A DNA stretch of 34,484 nucleotides from Candolleomyces eurysporus (taxonomy: Eukaryota; Basidiomycota; Agaricomycetes; Agaricales; Psathyrellaceae), in NCBI GenBank assembly GCA_027579435.1, contig JANBPK010000904.1:1-34484 (forward strand), written 5' to 3'. Below, in pieces: positions 30,605 to 34,484 of the stretch. The notes under the pieces were generated by a model. It saw only the letters and a list, made by a program, of their open reading frames with translations. It did no database searches and was not told the DNA's origin. Numbering within the stretch: position 1 is the stretch's first letter; each line of letters begins with the position of its first letter. The position numbers and the translations under genes were made by a program.

Positions 30605-33169
30605 CAAGGGAAAATCCGCAATGGTGCCCCAATTGAAATGATCACTTTGGTCTATTCATCTGATCCCCATATGCGGCAACTCTCTCAGTTCCTTGTCAGT
30701 GACCCAAACATCACCCTTTGTTTGAAAGTCAGCAGATCCCTACTCAGGAAATGATTGAACGGTTTATTACCTTATCTAAGTCAGTCATGTCCATTTATCT
30801 GTGTGTTCTGGGGTGCTCAAAGTGAGATGCAGTGCTTTAGCGCTTGGTGTTACGAGTTTTGAGCCAGATGAGATGTCTCTTGAAGATCTCCTTTCCTTTG
30901 CAGCAGATGTCGAAAAGGGGTCAGATAGCAAACCAGTGGATCCCACTGAAGGTGACCTATCTAAGGCTGGATCCTCAGATCACCACATTAAAGGTGTCAA
31001 GCCTGGTGCAAACTCATCAAAGCCTTTGAAAACCTCTGGTGTCGACTCCATCTGTGACTATCGTGGAAATGTCAAGAGGTTTACCAAGAATGGTGAACTC
31101 TCTGATGGTCTATCATTGGATTGCGACAGAGATGGCCTTTGTTCTGTAATTCGGTTGTTACTCAAAAGTTTATTTGGTGAGTTTGCATATGTTCTTTTTT
31201 AATGATGAGGTGATGGGCTGAGATTGATACTTAGCGGATGCAACTGGTGTGGCTAACCCAAACATTTGGGGTACCTGCATTCATCTTTTCTTGATCAAGC
31301 ATAAGATCAGCTTTATCTGGCCCAGTAGTGAACTGAAGGGGAAAGATCATCCAGGTGATCCTCATTGGGATCCCAAGTACTGGGGCTCCAGCTTGATGCA
31401 AGAGGCTATTGACTGGATTGGTGGTAGGGCAGATAAGCACAACAGAAAGTATCAATATGTCTATATTGAAGAGTGGAGCAAGGGTCAGTATTCCCACTTC
31501 AAAAAGCGACAGAAAGAATTTCAGCTTATATATTACTTTAGATGAGAAGTTATTGCCAACTGATTCAAATCATCCATTATATCTTGACATTCCGATAATA
31601 CAAAGCCCTTCCAGAAATTCAAAGATTCTTGCAACTGTCCAAGAGTGTCAAGAATTGGTGCTGCACACCCATGTCAAGCTGGAGAAGAGGTCATCCAATG
31701 TGCATGCCCAGCCTTTAACGCGCTGATACGACCGTGTTCGCTTTTTCGCGAATAAATACCCATTTTATTGAATCTCGTTCACAATTCAATTAACGGTTGT
31801 GTCTATTTAATCTCTACACTATGAAACCCTTCCAGTATCGAGATAACTCGCGCAGTGCGAAGGATAACTAAAGAGTACACTACTCTTGGGTTCACGAGAG
31901 TTGGAGTCTGCTCGAGGACTGCCGACTTAGAGGCACGCCCGCCATATACCCGAGATTAGGGTTTAGTAAGCTAGCCGGTTGGTGCCGCTTCAGATCAAAC
32001 GGCCTACCCTGCAGCTGAAAGGCTCAATTTCACTACTAAAGCAATAGAGGTGGTTTCCTAGGCACAAAAGGTACCTACCCTCTCACGCGGCCTCGCATTA
32101 ATCGAGTATATTCAGTGCTAGAGCAGTAGGGCGAGTCCCTAAGCACATAAAGAGATGCGCAGCGAGGTTTCGGCACATCAGACGACATGATGGCTGGCGC
32201 GGCACGAGAAAGGAGCTCAAAAGTACTCTGAAAGGAAAGTTGTTCACGGAAAGAGATAACCCAAAGGGCGGTCACAAGGGACTTGCCAAGATAACTGTAT
32301 TCAATTGACGGAGGTCCGACTCCTCCTCACGCAGCTCGAGCAAAGGTTCACCAAGGCAGCGGTTGGAATAACCGTAGACCGACCAACCTCGATCAACTTT
32401 GGCATCCCGCTCGGCATACTAGAAAAGGCAACAAGGCTCTATTAATAGTCACGGCACGAGCGCAGGAGTGGCGCGGTGGCGCCTTGGCGTATCCAATACC
32501 CTCTTTTTATCTCTTTATCTCTCTCTCTAGCTGGGGCCTGGACTCTCTTTATTTATAAATCTCGCGTACACCTATTTATCATGCTCCGGTGATCGCGCGG
32601 CTCCAGATAGTATATATATTGGACTCTCTTAGCATAGTTTTTCCCCAGAGAATTACTGCTGTTTTATTTNGTGTTTACTTTGCGTTTGCAATTGACTGGA
32701 TTTGTGACTTTTATCTCGTGCAGCGTGATACTAAGTTAAAGGAAAGATCAAAGCTATAAAGAAGTAACCTTAGGGTTAACTGTGTGATTATCGAGTACTC
32801 CTTGATTACTTGGAATTAGTGTGCACAAGAGAGAGAATCTGTAAATTCTTGATACTCTACACTACCCCCCNATACTCGCACCCCCAATTTGGTGCGGCAC
32901 AACTACAAAGGTCTATACATACTGCTTACCTCGCGCGGCTCGACTTAGAGTTGGTGTAGGTGTTAGGTTGTGTGTGTTAGTAGTCTCACCGTTCTCGATC
33001 ACTTCAGCGCACCACAGAGATCAGAAAGTTGAAGGAGGACATAAAGGTTTATCTTGAGGGTCACACACCAAACACTGTCCCTAAGTATCGCAATGTTGAG
33101 TATTTGAATCAAGTCTTGATACGATACCGCTATCCTCTGATTCAAGTTGCTGTTGCTTCAACTACTTAG
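30605..33169 (+). pseudogene. 3' exons of the same gene, cut in frame by a solo LTR
   Basis: Exon 30605 onward reads IRNGAPIEMITLVYSSDPHM, then needs a frame change near 30720 (FESQQIPTQEMIERF). Exon 30801(?)-31176, intron 31177-31234 (58 nt), exon 31235-31483, intron 31484-31541 (58 nt) and exon 31542-31723 join in phase. Conserved-looking parts are VANPNIWGTCIHLFLIKHKI, SFIWPSSELKGKDHPGD, HWDPKYWGSSLMQEAIDWIG and YVYIEEWSKDEKLLPTD. The frame is broken by the LTR at 31724, where the ORF would read into TGA. It resumes at 33011 (TTEIRKLKEDIKVYLEGHTP) and ends in TAG at 33167-33169. I do not recognise the family. Confidence 0.55.
31720..33010 (-). mobile_element. Solo LTR D with 4-bp TSD (GCGC)
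   Basis: The element 31724-33006 (1283 bp) starts TGATACGACC and ends GATCACTTCA. GCGC flanks it at 31720-31723 and 33007-33010. Removing element plus one TSD copy (1287 bases) rejoins the host frame exactly. It has no coding content; it contains TTCGCGAA motifs, an ACACACACAAC run and a CTCTAAGTCGAG 12-mer on the minus strand also seen in copies A/B (e.g. 6853). These similarities suggest a related LTR family in the opposite orientation to A and B. Single Ns at 32670 and 32871 follow homopolymers. Confidence 0.8.
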
Positions 33170-34355
33170 TGTTGACTTCATCTGCTGCATTCTACTTTGT
33201 ATGTTCTAAGTATCATCTACCAAATGATCAATGCATCTGTTTCATATTGTTTTCCTGGTCAGTGTGACTTTGAAAAGCTTAAGTTGACTTTGTTTTGAAA
33301 TGGTCATTTAGTGGACTTAAACTTGGCATATCCCTTTTATGTATTTTGGTTGTGCTTTGTGTATTGAGTAAGATTTGGTATCTGGATGCAAAAGCAATTA
33401 ATCTGAGCTTTGTTGAAAAATAGCCTTATCCAAAGTGTGAGTTGTCAACAGTTGAGCATTTGGTCATATGACTATATTTGAGGTCTATAGATACCAATAA
33501 GCCTGCGACTCTAGCAGCAGGTGTTTAGCACCCTCTTTTTTTTTTTTACAAAAGAAACACATCAGTTCAAAGCAGTTCACTTATAGGTGCTTAAATCTGA
33601 CTGGCAGTATGTCCACCATCTCTCCTGGTTGTACCTCTCCTGCTACCACTGCCACTCCTTGGACCAGTAGCACCTTAACAGTAGGTAACTTTGCTGCTCA
33701 GTGTTCTGAAGTGACCTATCCAACCACCTTGTTCACTGCTCCTGATACAGCCAGTTGCATCAGCTTTGGCAATGGGATATCATCCCTCAGGATTGTGACA
33801 ATGCATTCCTTCTGTTTTCTTTCACTATCCCCATTATGAAGTGGTTTCAACTGATGCTTTGTGTGATGGCACAGGTTTACATTACATTTGCTTTTCAAAT
33901 CAGCACCTGTCAATCTCCATTTGAAACAAAAACAGGGTAGTATTTGACACCATAGATGTGCTCAAATTTTGCAATGAGTTATCCAATACTGTTTCAACCC
34001 AATTCAGCAAAGGCTGAGTACAAGTCTTACTGGATGATTAATCATTGTAGCTCAATATTGGAAGACTGTGCTCTAGTTGTAGTGATGTTGCTGAATGTTG
34101 GCAGCCCAAGTGGTGGGTGCTGCAGCAAAGCCAGCTTCTAGTGTTACTTGGGGATATGGACCAGCACCAGCACACAGCAGTTCCAATGCATATATGCCAT
34201 CAATTTATTAATATGAATAACCAGCAGCTAGCTTTGGGCCAACCTGGACCCATACCTGCTACAAATCTTATCTCTGTGCCCACAGATAATCCATACAAAG
34301 CAAGCTCAAAATCAGGCCAAAAAATCACTCCACTTGTGCATAGTGCTTGGTGGCA
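33170..34355. other. No assigned gene; possible weak plus-strand exons
   Basis: It starts with AT-rich 3' flank of the interrupted gene. A poly-T run is at 33537-33548. Plus-strand frames at 33609-33839 and 34117-34350 (Thr/Ser-rich; GQPGPIPATNLISVPTDNPY) could be exons of another gene, but no splice-consistent model or domain emerges. Confidence 0.3.
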
Positions 34356-34484
34356 CACCCACATGAGCAGGGTGGCTCGCCCACATAGCCAGGGTGGCTC
34401 ACCCACATGGCCAGAGTGACTCACCTACATAAGGAGGGTGGCTCGCCCACATGAGCAGGGTGGCTCACCCACATGGGCAGAGTG
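34356..34484. repeat. 22-bp minisatellite, continues past window
   Basis: Five full 22-bp units (34356, 34378, 34400, 34422, 34444) and one partial (34466-34484) follow the consensus c(a/g)cccacatgagcagggtgg plus ct. Units differ at one to six positions. The array runs off the window end. Confidence 0.85.

Noticed and set aside
33716..33913. Minus-strand frame with DDIPLPKLM as another Helitron helicase part
   Set aside because: Too short, lacks any ordered helicase motif.
1..34484. CRISPR array, operon, phage or bacterial defence system
   Set aside because: Introns, LTR retrotransposon, KDZ and MITEs show a fungal nuclear genome; no such structures are present.

Overview
The window looks like repeat-rich nuclear DNA of a basidiomycete, most likely an Agaricomycete. 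This rests on short introns (44-60 nt, GTATGT/GTAAGT donors, CTGAC-like branch points), a KDZ transposase of the kind expanded in mushrooms, a copia element with a fungal CCHC-like gag, hAT/CACTA-like MITEs, a Helitron helicase remnant, and an IPRP/PRGEAG-type multi-exon gene family that I associate with Agaricomycetes. There is no prokaryotic gene organisation, no rRNA or tRNA gene and no CRISPR.

Layout. 1-8.1 kb: three copies of one ~1.35-kb LTR family (C, cut by the window edge, 1-441; A, 3695-5046; B, 6719-8074). They lie among weak, intron-broken gene fragments, including two diverged copies of one segment (about 2030-2760 and 6020-6640). 8.4-11.0 kb: two divergently oriented small host genes. 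One (minus strand, 8462-9198) carries an in-frame TGA. The other (plus strand, 9879-11005, four exons) has a 580-bp hAT-like MITE inside intron 3, between branch point and acceptor. 12.08-23.8 kb: a plus-strand spliced gene whose exon is split by a 10.4-kb copia retrotransposon (12431-22815) with near-identical 335-bp LTRs. The copia element itself holds a decayed Helitron helicase, a 1.6-kb TIR element with an 8-bp TSD, and a 273-bp CACTG-type MITE between integrase and reverse transcriptase.

23.8-26.4 kb: a minus-strand KDZ transposase pseudogene. 26.4-33.2 kb: plus-strand genes of the type found around fungal transposons. The last is cut in frame by a 1283-bp solo LTR with a 4-bp TSD. 34.36 kb to the end: a 22-bp minisatellite running off the window.

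How the parts relate. The region is a nested transposon graveyard rather than a functional gene cluster. Its strongest common signal is decay by C:G to T:A transitions. Nearly every premature stop in copia, KDZ and neighbouring genes is a TGA where CGA (Arg) would keep the frame, or TAG/TAA where CAG/CAA would. The A and B LTR copies also differ mostly at CpG sites. This points to cytosine methylation with deamination, or a RIP-like process. I did not find a convincing new pathway. The most notable items are the half-tRNA primer site of the copia element, the mismatch between its young LTRs and old internal insertions, and the MITE placed in the branch-point-to-acceptor gap of an intron.
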